A stretch of DNA of 64,000 nt, taken from Eunapius fragilis. Lineage: Eukaryota; Porifera; Demospongiae; Spongillida; Spongillidae. The DNA lies in the NCBI GenBank assembly GCA_963681505.1, contig OY811979.1:1869430-1933429 (forward strand), written 5' to 3'. The notes below the pieces were generated by a model. That model had not been told where the DNA came from, searched no databases, and saw only the letters and a list, made by a program, of their open reading frames with translations. Both the position numbers and the translations under genes were made by a program. Position 1 is the stretch's first letter; each line of letters starts with the position of its first letter. Positions 1-14,289 of this stretch are shown piece after piece.

Positions 1-208
1 AGCATCGAGGTGTTGATGAGACATGCAATATGAGCTAACCACTGCACACATGGAAGATAGCAGTAACCATTCCTCTATCTATTGTAAATGCCACCCCGAG
101 CATACCTGCTTTCGTATGGGTTTACCAAGCGATTCAAAAGTAGGTTCCCACCCATACATTCCTATGGGAAACCACCCATACATCTCTATGGGAAAAATTG
201 TCTATCTT
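1..208. repeat. Representative long (208-bp) monomer of satellite A
   Basis: This unit carries two consecutive copies of an 18-bp inverted repeat, at 151-168 and 175-192, each with arms CCCATA and TATGGG around a 6-base loop. The short monomer has only one. The 23-bp length difference is therefore a 24-bp duplication of this hairpin module, less one base in the following A/T run (GGGAAAAATTGTC here against GGGAAATTTTTGAC in short units). Other inverted repeats in the unit are CATACC/GGTATG, TTGGTA/TACCAA and AGATAG/CTATCT. Long monomers fall into two types. Those with ATTGTAAATGCC are followed by AGCATCGAGG, and those with ATTTTAAATGCC are mostly followed by AGCACCGCGG. Confidence 0.9.
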
Positions 209-393
209 AGCATCGAGGTGTTGATGAGACATGCAATATGAGCAAACCACTGCCCACATGGAAGATAGCAGTAACCATTCCTCTATCTCTTTTTAATGCC
301 ACCCCGATCATACCTGCATTGGTATGGTATTACCAAGCGATTCAAAAGTAGGTTCCCACCCATACATTTCTATGGGAAATTTTTGACTATCTT
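209..393. repeat. Representative short (185-bp) monomer of satellite A
   Basis: Compared with the long unit it has a single CCCATA/TATGGG hairpin followed by GGGAAATTTTTGACTATCTT. This copy belongs to a subtype with CTCTTTTTAATGCC and TGCATTGGTATGGTATTACC, which recurs at about 3,150, 6,226, 9,509, 13,744, 17,397 and 19,339. That recurrence marks the higher-order repeats. Confidence 0.88.
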
Positions 394-503
394 AGCATCG
401 AGGTGTTGATGAGACATGCAATATGAGCTAACCACTGCACACATGGAAGATAGCAGTAACCATTCCTCTATCTATTTTAAATGCCACCCCGAGCATACCT
501 GCT

Positions 504-521
504 TTCGTATGGGTTTACGAA
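504..521. other. Main hairpin of satellite A, C-G version (TTCGTA/TACGAA)
   Basis: Arms TTCGTA (504-509) and TACGAA (516-521) pair perfectly around the loop TGGGTT. At 712-729 the same position of the next monomer reads TTGGTA/TACCAA with the same loop, also fully paired. A one-sided form, TTCGTA with TACCAA, is also common (111-128). TACGAA appears only with TTCGTA in the copies I compared. This is a double, pairing-preserving change. Confidence 0.8.
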
Positions 522-603
522 GCGATTCAAAAGTAGGTTCCCACCCATACATTCCTATGGGAAACCACCCATACATCTCTATGGGAAAAATTGTCTATCT
601 TAG

Positions 604-613
604 CACCGCGGTG
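604..613. other. CACCGCGGTG palindrome at monomer start, linked to a preceding long unit
   Basis: In most monomers this position reads CATCGAGGTG. After most long units of the ATTTTAAATGCC type in the left 30 kb it reads CACCGCGGTG, a perfect 10-bp palindrome containing a SacII site. A few exceptions exist, for example CACCGCAGTG near 20,281 and CACCGCCGTG near 23,795 and 27,885. It is a useful marker for tracing higher-order repeats. Confidence 0.8.
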
Positions 614-701
614 TTGATGAGACATGCAATATGAGTAAACCACTGCACACATGGAAGATAGCAGTAACCATTCCTCTATCTGTTTTAAATGCCACCCCGA
701 G

Positions 702-729
702 CATACCTGCTTTGGTATGGGTTTACCAA
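702..729. other. Overlapping, mutually exclusive hairpins in the satellite A monomer
   Basis: CATACC (702-707) can pair with GGTATG (714-719), or TTGGTA (712-717) can pair with TACCAA (724-729). The two stems share GGTA, so only one can form at a time on a single strand. The arrangement recurs in most short monomers of the left half. In the right half CATACCAGCTTTGGTATG keeps the first stem. Confidence 0.7.
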
Positions 730-1942
730 GCGATTCAAAAGTAGGTTCCCACCCATACATTTCTATGGTAAATTTTTTACTATCTTAGCATCGAGGTGTT
801 GATGAGACATGCAATATGAGCTAACCACTGCACACATGGTAGATAGCAGTAACCATTCCTCTATCTATTTTAAATGCCACCCCGAGCATACCTGCTTTGG
901 TATGGGTTTACCAAGCGATTCAAAAGTAGGTTCCCACCCATACATTTCTATGGGAAATTTTTGACTATCTTAGCATCGAGGTGTTGATGAGACATGCAAT
1001 ATGAGCTAACCACTGCACACATGGAAGATAGCAGTAACCATTCCTCTATCTATTTTAAATGCCACCCCGAGCATACCTGCTTTCGTATGGGTTTACGAAG
1101 CGATTCAAAAGTAGGTTCCCACCCATACATTCCTATGGGAAACCACCCATACATCTCTATGGGAAAAATTATCTATCTTAGCACCGCGGTGTTGATGAGA
1201 CATGCAATATGAGTAAACCACTGCACACATGGAAGATAGCAGTAACCATTCCTCTATCTGTTTTAAATGCCACCCCGAGCATACCTGCTTTGGTATGGGT
1301 TTACCAAGCGATTCAAAAGTAGGTTCCCACCCATACATTTCTATGGGAAATTTTTGACTATCTTAGCATCGAGGTGTTGATGAGACATGCAATATGAGCT
1401 AACCACTGCACACATGGAAGATAGCAGTAACCATTCCTCTATCTATTTTAAATGCCACCCCGAGCATACCTGCTTTCGTATGGGTTTACCAAGCGATTCA
1501 AAAGTAGGTTCCCACCCATACATTCCTATGGGAAACCACCCATACATCTCTATGGGAAAAATTGTCTATCTTAGCACCGCGGTGTTGATGAGACATGCAA
1601 TATGAGTAAACCACTGCACACATGGAAGATAGCAGTAACCATTCCTCTATCTGTTTTAAATGCCACCCAGAGCATACCTGCTTTGGTATGGGTTTACCAA
1701 GCGATTCAAAAGTAGGTTCCCACCCATACATTTCTATGGGAAATTTTTGACTATCTTAGCATCGAGGTGTTGATGAGACATGCAATATGAGCTAACCACT
1801 GCACACATGGAAGATAGCAGTAACCATTCCTCTATCTATTTTAAATGCCACCCCGAGCATACCTGCTTTGGTATGGGTTTACCAAGCGATTCAAAAGTAG
1901 GTTCCCACCCATACATTTCTATGGGAAATTTTTGACTATCTT

Positions 1943-3699
1943 AGCATCGAGGTGTTGATGAGACATGCATTATGAGCTAACCACTGCACACATGGAAGAT
2001 AGCAGTAACCATTCCTCTATCTATTGTAAATGCCACCCCGAGCATACCTGCTTTCGTATGGGTTTACCAAGCGATTCAAAAGTAGGTTCCCACCCATACA
2101 TTTCTATGGGAAATTTTTGACTATCTTAGCATCGAGGTGTTAATGAGACATGCAATATGAGCTAACCACTGCACACATGGAAGATAGCAGTAACCATTCC
2201 TCTATCTATTTTAAATGCCACCCCGACAATACCTGCTTTCGTATGGGTTTACGAAGCGATTCAAAAGTAGGTTCCCACCCATACATTCCTATGGGAAACC
2301 ACCCATACATCTCTATGGGAAAAATTGTCTATCTTAGCACCGCGGTGTTGATGAGACATGCAATATGAGTAAACCACTGCACACATGGAAGATAGCAGTA
2401 ACCATTCCTCTATCTGTTTTAAATGCCACCCCGAGCATACCTGCTTTGGTATGGGTTTACCAAGCGATTCAAAAGTAGGTTCCCACCCATACATTTCTAT
2501 GGGAAATTTTTGACTATCTTAGCATCGAGGTGTTGATGAGACATGCAATATGAGCTAACCACTGCACACATGGAAGATAGCAGTAACCATTCCTCTATCT
2601 ATTTTAAATGCCACCCCGAGCATACCTGCTTTCGTATGGGTTTACCAAGCGATTCAAAAGTAGGTTCCCACCCATACATTCCTATGGGAAACCACCCATA
2701 CATCTTTATGGGAAAAATTGTCTATCTTAGCACCGCGGTGTTGATGAGACATGCTATATGAGTAAACCACTGCACACATGGAAGATAGCAGTAACCATTC
2801 CTCTATCTGTTTTAAATGCCACCCAGAGCATACCTGCTTTGGTATGGGTTTACCAAGCGATTCAAAAGTAGGTTCCCACCCATACATTTCCATGGGAAAT
2901 TTTTGACTATCTTAGCATCGAGGTGTTGATGAGACATGCAATGTGAGCTAACCACTGCACACATGGAAGATAGCAGTAACCATTCCTCTATCTATTGTAA
3001 ATGCCACCCCGAGCATACCTGCTTTCGTATGGGTTTACCAAGCGATTCAAAAGTAGGTTCCCACCCATACATTCCTATGGGAAACCACCCATACATCTCT
3101 ATGGGAAAAATTGTCTATCTTCGCATCGAGGTGTTGATGAGACATGCAATATGAGCAAACCACTGCCCACATGGAAGATAGCAGTAACCATTCCTCTATC
3201 TCTTTTTAATGCCACACCGATCATACCTGCATTGGTATGGTATTACCAAGCGATTCAAATGTAGGTTCCCCCCCATACATTTCTATGGGAAATTTTTGAC
3301 TATCTTAGCATCGAGGTGTTGATGAGACATGCAATATGAGCTAACCACTGCACACATGGAAGATAGCAGTAACCATTCCTCTATCTATTTTAAATGCCAC
3401 CCCGAGCATACCTGCTTTCGTATGGGTTTACGAAGCGATTCAAAAGTAGGTTCCCACCCATACATTCCTATGGGAAACCACCCATACATCTCTATAGGAA
3501 AAATTGTCTATCTTAGCACCGCGGTGTTGATGAGACATGCAATATGAGTAAACCACTGCACACATGGAAGATAGCAGTAACCATTCCTCTATCTGTTTTA
3601 AATGCCACCCCGAGCATACCTGCTTTGGTATGGGTTTACCAAGCGATTCAAAAGTAGGTTCCCACCCATACATTTCTATGGGAAATTTTTGACTATCTT
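1943..3699. repeat. Higher-order repeat, 3.08/3.28-kb family, copy 1 (partial)
   Basis: This block matches 5,019-6,775 at a constant offset of 3,076 bp. It includes the marker variants ATGCATTATGAG, CCCCGACAATACC, ATGTGAGC, TTCGCATCGAGG and CTCTATAGG in the same order. The period fits five 208-bp plus eleven 185-bp units with one extra T in a homopolymer near 4,428. It diverges after 3,699, where extra short units are inserted. Confidence 0.85.
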
Positions 3700-4254
3700 A
3701 GCACCGCGGTGTTGATGAGACATGCAATATGAGTAAACCACTGCACACATGGAAGATAGCAGTAACCATTCCTCTATCTGTTTTAAATGCCACCCCGAGC
3801 ATACCTGCTTTGGTATGGGTTTACCAAGCGATTCAAAAGTAGGTTCCCACCCATACATTTCTATGGGAAATTTTTGACTATCTTAGCATCGAGGTGTTGA
3901 TGAGACATGCATTATGAGTAAACCACTGCACACATGGAAGATAGCAGTAACCATTCCTCTATCTGTTTTAAATGCCACCCCGAGCATACCTGCTTTGGTA
4001 TGGGTTTACCAAGCGATTCAAAAGTAGGTTCCCACCCATACATTTCTATGGGAAATTTTTGACTATCTTAGCATCGAGGTGTTGATGAGACATGCATTAT
4101 GAGTAAACCACTGCACACATGGAAGATAGCAGTAACCATTCCTCTATCTGTTTTAAATGCCACCCCGAGCATACCTGCTTTGGTATGGGTTTACCAAGCG
4201 ATTCAAAAGTAGGTTCCCACCCATACATTTCTATGGGAAATTTTTGACTATCTT

Positions 4255-5781
4255 AGCATCGAGGTGTTGATGAGACATGCATTATGAGCTAACCACTGCA
4301 CACATGGAAGATAGCAGTAACCATTCCTCTATCTATTGTAAATGCCACCCCGAGCATACCTGCTTTCGTATGGGTTTACCAAGCGATTCAAAAGTAGGTT
4401 CCCACCCATACATTTCTATGGGAAATTTTTTGACTATCTTAGCATCGAGGTGTTAATGAGACATGCAATATGAGCTAACCACTGCACACATGGAAGATAG
4501 CAGTAACCATTCCTCTATCTATTTTAAATGCCACCCCGACAATACCTGCTTTCGTATGGGTTTACGAAGCGATTCAAAAGTAGGTTCCCACCCATACATT
4601 CCTATGGGAAACCACCCATACATCTCTATGGGAAAAATTGTCTATCTTAGCACCGCGGTGTTGATGAGACATGCAATATGAGTAAACCACTGCACACATG
4701 GAAGATAGCAGTAACCATTCCTCTATCTGTTTTAAATGCCACCCCGAGCATACCTGCTTTGGTATGGGTTTACCAAGCGATTCAAAAGTAGGTTCCCACC
4801 CATACATTTCTATGGGAAATTTTTGACTATCTTAGCACCGCGGTGTTGATGAGACATGCAATATGAGTAAACCACTGCACACATGGAAGATAGCAGTAAC
4901 CATTCCTCTATCTGTTTTAAATGCCACCCCGAGCATACCTGCTTTGGTATGGGTTTACCAAGCGATTCAAAAGTAGGTTCCCACCCATACATTTCTATGG
5001 GAAATTTTTGACTATCTTAGCATCGAGGTGTTGATGAGACATGCATTATGAGCTAACCACTGCACACATGGAAGATAGCAGTAACCATTCCTCTATCTAT
5101 TGTAAATGCCACCCCGAGCATACCTGCTTTCGTATGGGTTTACCAAGCGATTCAAAAGTAGGTTCCCACCCATACATTTCTATGGGAAATTTTTGACTAT
5201 CTTAGCATCGAGGTGTTAATGAGACATGCAATATGAGCTAACCACTGCACACATGGAAGATAGCAGTAACCATTCCTCTATCTATTTTAAATGCCACCCC
5301 GACAATACCTGCTTTCGTATGGGTTTACGAAGCGATTCAAAAGTAGGTTCCCACCCATACATTCCTATGGGAAACCACCCATACATCTCTATGGGAAAAA
5401 TTGTCTATCTTAGCACCGCGGTGTTGATGAGACATGCAATATGAGTAAACCACTGCACACATGGAAGATAGCAGTAACCATTCCTCTATCTGTTTTAAAT
5501 GCCACCCCGAGCATACCTGCTTTGGTATGGGTTTACCAAGCGATTCAAAAGTAGGTTCCCACCCATACATTTCTATGGGAAATTTTTGACTATCTTAGCA
5601 TCGAGGTGTTGATGAGACATGCAATATGAGCTAACCACTGCACACATGGAAGATAGCAGTAACCATTCCTCTATCTATTTTAAATGCCACCCCGAGCATA
5701 CCTGCTTTCGTATGGGTTTACCAAGCGATTCAAAAGTAGGTTCCCACCCATACATTCCTATGGGAAACCACCCATACATCT
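4255..5781. repeat. Local 764/763-bp tandem duplication (four-monomer unit)
   Basis: Units starting at 4,255 and 5,019 share the order short (ATGCATTATGAGC type), long (CCGACAATACC type), short, and so on. The 1-bp difference is an extra T in the T-run near 4,428. Immediately upstream, at 3,700-4,254, lie three nearly identical consecutive 185-bp units, so amplification of one to four monomers is frequent here. Confidence 0.75.
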
Positions 5782-7723
5782 TTATGGGAAAAATTGTCTA
5801 TCTTAGCACCGCGGTGTTGATGAGACATGCTATATGAGTAAACCACTGCACACATGGAAGATAGCAGTAACCATTCCTCTATCTGTTTTAAATGCCACCC
5901 AGAGCATACCTGCTTTGGTATGGGTTTACCAAGCGATTCAAAAGTAGGTTCCCACCCATACATTTCTATGGGAAATTTTTGACTATCTTAGCATCGAGGT
6001 GTTGATGAGACATGCAATGTGAGCTAACCACTGCACACATGGAAGATAGCAGTAACCATTCCTCTATCTATTGTAAATGCCACCCCGAGCATACCTGCTT
6101 TCGTATGGGTTTACCAAGCGATTCAAAAGTAGGTTCCCACCCATACATTCCTATGGGAAACCACCCATACATCTCTATGGGAAAAATTGTCTATCTTCGC
6201 ATCGAGGTGTTGATGAGACATGCAATATGAGCAAACCACTGCCCACATGGAAGATAGCAGTAACCATTCCTCTATCTCTTTTTAATGCCACACCGATCAT
6301 ACCTGCATTGGTATGGTATTACCAAGCGATTCAAATGTAGGTTCCCCCCCATACATTTCTATGGGAAATTTTTGACTATCTTAGCATCGAGGTGTTGATG
6401 AGACATGCAATATGAGCTAACCACTGCACACATGGAAGATAGCAGTAACCATTCCTCTATCTATTTTAAATGCCACCCCGAGCATACCTGCTTTCGTATG
6501 GGTTTACGAAGCGATTCAAAAGTAGGTTCCCACCCATACATTCCTATGGGAAACCACCCATACATCTCTATAGGAAAAATTGTCTATCTTAGCACCGCGG
6601 TGTTGATGAGACATGCAATATGAGTAAACCACTGCACACATGGAAGATAGCAGTAACCATTCCTCTATCTGTTTTAAATGCCACCCCGAGCATACCTGCT
6701 TTGGTATGGGTTTACCAAGCGATTCAAAAGTAGGTTCCCACCCATACATTTCTATGGGAAATTTTTGACTATCTTAGCATCGAGGTGTTGATGAGACATG
6801 CAATATGAGCTAACCACTGCACACATGGTAGATAGCAGTAACCATTCCTCTATCTATTTTAAATGCCATCCCGAGCATACCTGCTTTGGTATGGGTTTAC
6901 CAAGCGATTCAAAAGTAGGTTCCCACCCATACATTTCTATGGGAAATTTTTGACTATCTTAGCATCGAGGTGTTGATGAGACATGCAATATGAGCTAACC
7001 ACTGCACACATGGAAGATAGCAGGAACCATTCCTCTATCTATTTTAAATGCCACCCCGAGCATACCTGCTTTCGTATGGGTTTACCAAGCGATTCAAAAG
7101 TAGGTTCCCACCCATACATTCCTATGGGAAACCACCCATACATCTCTATGGGAAAAATTGTCTATCTTAGCACCGCGGTGTTGATGAGACATGCAATAAG
7201 AGTAAACCACTGCACACATGGAAGATAGCAGTAACCATTCCTCTATCTGTTTTAAATGCCACCCAGAGCATACCTGCTTTGGTATGGGTTTACCAAGCGA
7301 TTCAAAAGTAGGTTCCCACCCATACATTTCTATGGGAAATTTTTGACTATCTTAGCATCGAGGTGTTGATGAGACATGCAATATGAGCTAACCACTGCAC
7401 ACACGGAAGATAGCAGTAACCATTCCTCTATCTATTTTAAATGCCACCTTGAGCATACCTGCTTTGGTATGGGTTTACCAAGCGATTCAAAAGTAGGTTC
7501 CCACCCATACATTTCTATGGGAAATTTTTGACTATCTTAGCATCGAGGTGTTGATGAGACATGCAATATGAGCTAACCACTGCACACATGGAAGATAGCA
7601 GTAACCATTCCTCTATCTATTGTAAATGCCACCCCGAGCATACCTGCTTTCGTATGGGTTTACCAAGCGATTCAAAAGTAGGTTCCCACCCATACATTTC
7701 TATGGGAAATTTTTGACTATCTT
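5019..7723. repeat. Higher-order repeat, 3.08/3.28-kb family, copy 2
   Basis: This 2.7-kb block recurs at 8,302-11,006 at an offset of 3,283 bp, equal to six long plus eleven short monomers. Rare private variants are shared in order: GCAGGAACC, CAATAAGAG, CACACACGG and CACCTTGAGC. The copies differ at only scattered bases, such as GGGTTGACC near 9,994, which suggests a recent duplication. Confidence 0.88.
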
Positions 7724-8301
7724 AGCATCGAGGTGTTGATGAGACATGCAATATGAGCTAACCACTGCACACATGGAAGATAGCAGTAACCATTCCTCTA
7801 TCTATTTTAAATGCCACCCCGAGCATACCTGCTTTCGTATGGGTTTACCAAGCGATTCAAAAGTAGGTTCCCACCCATACATTCCTATGGGAAACCACCC
7901 ATACATCTCTATGGGAAAAATTGTCTATCTTAGCACCGCGGTGTTGATGAGACATGCAATATGAGTAAACCACTGCACACATGGAAGATAGCAGTAACCA
8001 TTCCTCTATCTGTTTTAAATGCCACCCAGAGCATACCTGCTTTGGTATGGGTTTACCAAGCGATTCAAAAGTAGGTTCCCACCCATACATTTCTATGGGA
8101 AATTTTTGACTATCTTAGCATCGAGGTGTTGATGAGACATGCAATATGAGCTAACCACTGCACACATGGAAGATAGCAGTAACCATTCCTCTATCTATTT
8201 TAAATGCCACCCCGAGCATACCTGCTTTGGTATGGGTTTACCAAGCGATTCAAAAGTAGGTTCCCACCCATACATTTCTATGGGAAATTTTTGACTATCT
8301 T

Positions 8302-11006
8302 AGCATCGAGGTGTTGATGAGACATGCATTATGAGCTAACCACTGCACACATGGAAGATAGCAGTAACCATTCCTCTATCTATTGTAAATGCCACCCCGA
8401 GCATACCTGCTTTCGTATGGGTTTACCAAGCGATTCAAAAGTAGGTTCCCACCCATACATTTCTATGGGAAATTTTTGACTATCTTAGCATCGAGGTGTT
8501 AATGAGACATGCAATATGAGCTAACCACTGCACACATGGAAGATAGCAGTAACCATTCCTCTATCTATTTTAAATGCCACCCCGACAATACCTGCTTTCG
8601 TATGGGTTTACGAAGCGATTCAAAAGTAGGTTCCCACCCATACATTCCTATGGGAAACCACCCATACATCTCTATGGGAAAAATTGTCTATCTTAGCACC
8701 GCGGTGTTGATGAGACATGCAATATGAGTAAACCACTGCACACATGGAAGATAGCAGTAACCATTCCTCTATCTGTTTTAAATGCCACCCCGAGCATACC
8801 TGCTTTGGTATGGGTTTACCAAGCGATTCAAAAGTAGGTTCCCACCCATACATTTCTATGGGAAATTTTTGACTATCTTAGCATCGAGGTGTTGATGAGA
8901 CATGCAATATGAGCTAACCACTGCACACATGGAAGATAGCAGTAACCATTCCTCTATCTATTTTAAATGACACCCCGAGCATACCTGCTTTCGTATGGGT
9001 TTACCAAGCGATTCAAAAGTAGGTTCCCACCCATACATTCCTATGGGAAACCACCCATACATCTTTATGGGAAAAATTGTCTATCTTAGCACCGCGGTGT
9101 TGATGAGACATGCTATATGAGTAAACCACTGCACACATGGAAGATAGCAGTAACCATTCCTCTATCTGTTTTAAATGCCACCCAGAGCATACCTGCTTTG
9201 GTATGGGTTTACCAAGCGATTCAAAAGTAGGTTCCCACCCATACATTTCTATGGGAAATTTTTGACTATCTTAGCATCGAGGTGTTGATGAGACATGCAA
9301 TGTGAGCTAACCACTGCACACATGGAAGATAGCAGTAACCATTCCTCTATCTATTGTAAATGCCACCCCGAGCATACCTGCTTTCGTATGGGTTTACCAA
9401 GCGATTCAAAAGTAGGTTCCCACCCATACATTCCTATGGGAAACCACCCATACATCTCTATGGGAAAAATTGTCTATCTTCGCATCGAGGTGTTGATGAG
9501 ACATGCAATATGAGCAAACCACTGCCCACATGGAAGATAGCAGTAACCATTCCTCTATCTCTTTTTAATGCCACACCGATCATACCTGCATTGGTATGGT
9601 ATTACCAAGCGATTCAAATGTAGGTTCCCCCCCATACATTTCTATGGGAAATTTTTGACTATCTTAGCATCGAGGTGTTGATGAGACATGCAATATGAGC
9701 TAACCACTGCACACATGGAAGATAGCAGTAACCATTCCTCTATCTATTTTAAATGCCACCCCGAGCATACCTGCTTTCGTATGGGTTTACGAAGCGATTC
9801 AAAAGTAGGTTCCCACCCATACATTCCTATGGGAAACCACCCATACATCTCTATAGGAAAAATTGTCTATCTTAGCACCGCGGTGTTGATGAGACATGCA
9901 ATATGAGTAAACCACTGCACACATGGAAGATAGCAGTAACCATTCCTCTATCTGTTTTAAATGCCACCCCGAGCATACCTGCTTTGGTATGGGTTGACCA
10001 AGCGATTCAAAAGTAGGTTCCCACCCATACATTTCTATGGGAAATTTTTGACTATCTTAGCATCGAGGTGTTGATGAGACATGCAATATGAGCTAACCAC
10101 TGCACACATGGTAGATAGCAGTAACCATTCCTCTATCTATTTTAAATGCCACCCCGAGCATACCTGCTTTGGTATGGGTTTACCAAGCGATTCAAAAGTA
10201 GGTTCCCACCCATACATTTCTATGGGAAATTTTTGACTATCTTAGCATCGAGGTGTTGATGAGACATGCAATATGAGCTAACCACTGCACACATGGAAGA
10301 TAGCAGGAACCATTCCTCTATCTATTTTAAATGCCACCCCGAGCATACCTGCTTTCGTATGGGTTTACCAAGCGATTCAAAAGTAGGTTCCCACCCATAC
10401 ATTCCTATGGGAAACCACCCATACATCTCTATGGGAAAAATTGTCTATCTTAGCACCGCGGTGTTGATGAGACATGCAATAAGAGTAAACCACTGCACAC
10501 ATGGAAGATAGCAGTAACCATTCCTCTATCTGTTTTAAATGCCACCCAGAGCATACCTGCTTTGGTATGGGTTTACCAAGCGATTCAAAAGTAGGTTCCC
10601 ACCCATACATTTCTATGGGAAATTTTTGACTATCTTAGCATCGAGGTGTTGATGAGACATGCAATATGAGCTAACCACTGCACACACGGAAGATAGCAGT
10701 AACCATTCCTCTATCTATTTTAAATGCCACCTTGAGCATACCTGCTTTGGTATGGGTTTACCAAGCGATTCAAAAGTAGGTTCCCACCCATACATTTCTA
10801 TGGGAAATTTTTGACTATCTTAGCATCGAGGTGTTGATGAGACATGCAATATGAGCTAACCACTGCACACATGGAAGATAGCAGTAACCATTCCTCTATC
10901 TATTGTAAATGCCACCCCGAGCATACCTGCTTTCGTATGGGTTTACCAAGCGATTCAAAAGTAGGTTCCCACCCATACATTTCTATGGGAAATTTTTGAC
11001 TATCTT
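8302..11006. repeat. Higher-order repeat, 3.08/3.28-kb family, copy 3
   Basis: Collinear with 5,019-7,723 at +3,283 bp. One distinguishing change is TAAATGACACC near 8,968, where the other copies have TAAATGCCACC. Confidence 0.86.
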
Positions 11007-14000
11007 AGCATCGAGGTGTTGATGAGACATGCAATATGAGCTAACCACTGCACACATGGAAGATAGCAGTAACCATTCCTCTATCTATTGTAAATGCCAC
11101 CCCGAGCATACCTGCTTTCGTATGGGTTTACCAAGCGATTCAAACGTAGGTTCCCACCCATACATTTCTATGGGAAATTTTTGACTATCTTAGCATCGAG
11201 GTGTTGATGAGACATGCAATATGAGCTAACCACTGCACACATGGAAGATAGCAGTAACCATTCCTCTATCTATTTTAAATGCCACCCCGAGCATACCTGC
11301 TTTCGTATGGGTTTACGAAGCGATTCAAAAGTAGGTTCCCACCCATACATTCCTATGGGAAACCACCCATACATCTCTATGGGAAAAATTGTCTATCTTA
11401 GCACCGCGGTGTTGATGAGACATGCTATATGAGTAAACCACTGCACACATGGAAGATAGCAGTAACCATTCCTCTATCTGTTTTAAATGCCACCCAGAGC
11501 ATACCTGCTTTGGTATGGGTTTACCAAGCGATTCAAAAGTAGGTTCCCACCCATACATTTCTATGGGAAATTTTTGACTATCTTAGCATCGAGGTGTTGA
11601 TGAGACATGCAATATGAGCTAACCACTGCACACATGGAAGATAGCAGTAACCATTCCTCTATCTATTTTAAATGCCACCCCGAGCATACCTGCTTTGGTA
11701 TGGGTTTACCAAGCGATTCAAAAGTAGGTTCCCACCCATACATTTCTATGGGAAATTTTTGACTATCTTAGCATCGAGGTGTTGATGAGACATGCAATAT
11801 GAGCTAACCACTGCACACATGGAAGATAGCAGTAACCATTCCTCTATCTATTGTAAATGCCACCCCGAGCATACCTGCTTTCGTATGGGTTTACCAAGCG
11901 ATTCAAAAGTAGGTTCCCACCCATACATTCCTATGGGAAACCACCCATACATCTCTATGGGAAAAATTGTCTATCTTAGCATCGAGGTGTTGATGAGACA
12001 TGCAATATGAGCTAACCACTGCACACATGGAAGATAGCAGTAACCATTCCTCTATCTATTTTAAATGCCACCCCGAGCATACCTGCTTTGGTATGGGTTT
12101 ACCAAGCGATTCAAAAGTAGGTTCCCACCCATACATTTCTATGGGAAATTTTTGACTATCTTAGCATCGAGGTGTTGATGAGACATGCAATATGAGCTAA
12201 CCACTGCACACATGGAAGATAGCAGTAACCATTCCTCTATCTATTGTAAATGCCACCCCGAGCATACCTGCTTTCGTATGGGTTTACCAAGCGATTCAAA
12301 AGTAGGTTCCCACCCATACATTTCTATGGGAAATTTTTGACTATCTTAGCATCGAGGTGTTGATGAGACATGCAATATGAGCTAACCACTGCACACATGG
12401 AAGATAGCAGTAACCATTCCTCTATCTATTGTAAATGCCACCCCGAGCATACCTGCTTTCGTATGGGTTTACCAAGCGATTCAAAAGTAGGTTCCCACCC
12501 ATACATTTCTATGGGAAATTTTTGACTATCTTAGCATCGAGGTGTTGATGAGACATGCAATATGAGCTAACCACTGCACACATGGAAGATAGCAGTAACC
12601 ATTCCTCTATCTATTTTAAATGCCACCCCGAGCATACCTGCTTTCGTATGGGTTTACGAAGCGATTCAAAAGTAGGTTCCCACCCATACATTCCTATGGG
12701 AAACCACCCATACATCTCTATGGGAAAAATTGTCTATCTTAGCACCGCGGTGTTGATGAGACATGCTATATGAGTAAACCACTGCACACATGGAAGATAG
12801 CAGTAACCATTCCTCTATCTGTTTTAAATGCCACCCAGAGGATACCTGCTTTGGTATGGGTTTACCAAGCGATTCAAAAGTAGGTTCCCACCCATACATT
12901 TCTATGGGAAATTTTTGACTATCTTAGCATCGAGGTGTTGATGAGACATGCAATATGAGCTAACCACTGCACACATGGAAGATAGCAGTAACCATTCCTC
13001 TATCTATTTTAAATGCCACCCCGAGCATACCTGCTTTGGTATGGGTTTACCAAGCGATTCAAAAGTAGGTTCCCACCCATACATTTCTATGGGAAATTTT
13101 TGACTATCTTAGCATCGAGGTGTTGATGAGACATGCAATATGAGCTAACCACTGCACACATGGAAGATAGCAGTAACCATTCCTCTATCTATTGTAAATG
13201 CCACCCCGAGCATACCTGCTTTCGTATGGGTTTACCAAGCGATTCAAAAGTAGGTTCCCACCCATACATTCCTATGGGAAACCACCCATACATCTCTATG
13301 GGAAAAATTGTCTATCTTAGCATCGAGGTGTTGATGAGACATGCAATATGAGCTAACCACTGCACACATGGAAGATAGCAGTAACCATTCCTCTATCTAT
13401 TTTAAATGCCACCCCGAGCATACCTGCTTTGGTATGGGTTTACCAAGCGATTCAAAAGTAGGTTCCCACCCATACATTTCTATGGGAAATTTTTGACTAT
13501 CTTAGCATCGAGGTGTTGATGAGACATGCAATATGAGCTAACCACTGCACACATGGAAGATAGCAGTAACCATTCCTCTATCTATTGTAAATGCCACCCC
13601 GAGCATACCTGCTTTCGTATGGGTTTACCAAGCGATTCAAAAGTAGGTTCCCACCCATACATTCCTATGGGAATCCACCCATACATCTCTATGGGAAAAA
13701 TTGTCTATCTTAGCATCGAGGTGTTGATGAGACATGCAATATGAGCAAACCACTGCCCACATGGAAGATAGCAGTAACCATTCCTCTATCTCTTTTTAAT
13801 GCCACCCCGATCATACCTGCATTGGTATGGTTTTACCAAGCGATTCAAAAGTAGGTTCCCACCCATACATTTCTATGGGAAATTTTTGACTATCTTAGCA
13901 TCGAGGTGTTGATGAGACATGCAATATGAGCTAACCACTGCACACATGGAAGATAGCAGTAACCATTCCTCTATCTATTTTAAATGCCACCCCGAGTATT

Positions 14001-14289
14001 CCTGCTTTCGTATGGGTTCACGAAGCGATTCAAAAGTAGGTTCCCACCCATACATTCCTATGGGAAACCACCCATACATCTCTATGGGAAAAATTGTCTA
14101 TCTTAGCACCGCGGTGTTGATGAGACATGCAATATGAGTAAACCACTGCACACATGGAAGATAGCAGTAACCATTCCTCTATCTGTTTTAAATGCCACCC
14201 CGAGCATACCTGCTTTGGTATGGGTTTACCAAGCGATTCAAAAGTAGGTTCCCACCCATACATTTCTATGGGAAATTTTTGACTATCTT
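10637..14289. repeat. 3,653-bp higher-order repeat, copy 1
   Basis: This copy is directly followed by copy 2 at 14,290-17,942, an exact 3,653-bp tandem offset (six long plus thirteen short units, 19 monomers). Shared markers in order are CACACACGG, CAAACGTAGG, GGGAATCCACCC and CCGAGTATTCCTGC. I noticed only a handful of differences, such as GAGGATACC near 12,838 against GAGCATACC. Confidence 0.9.

Noticed and set aside
1-208. Hammerhead ribozyme in the satellite monomer (TTGATGAGAC resembling the CUGAUGA core)
   Set aside because: The essential C of the core is T in all copies I checked, and no GAAA element and cleavage-site helix are suitably placed.
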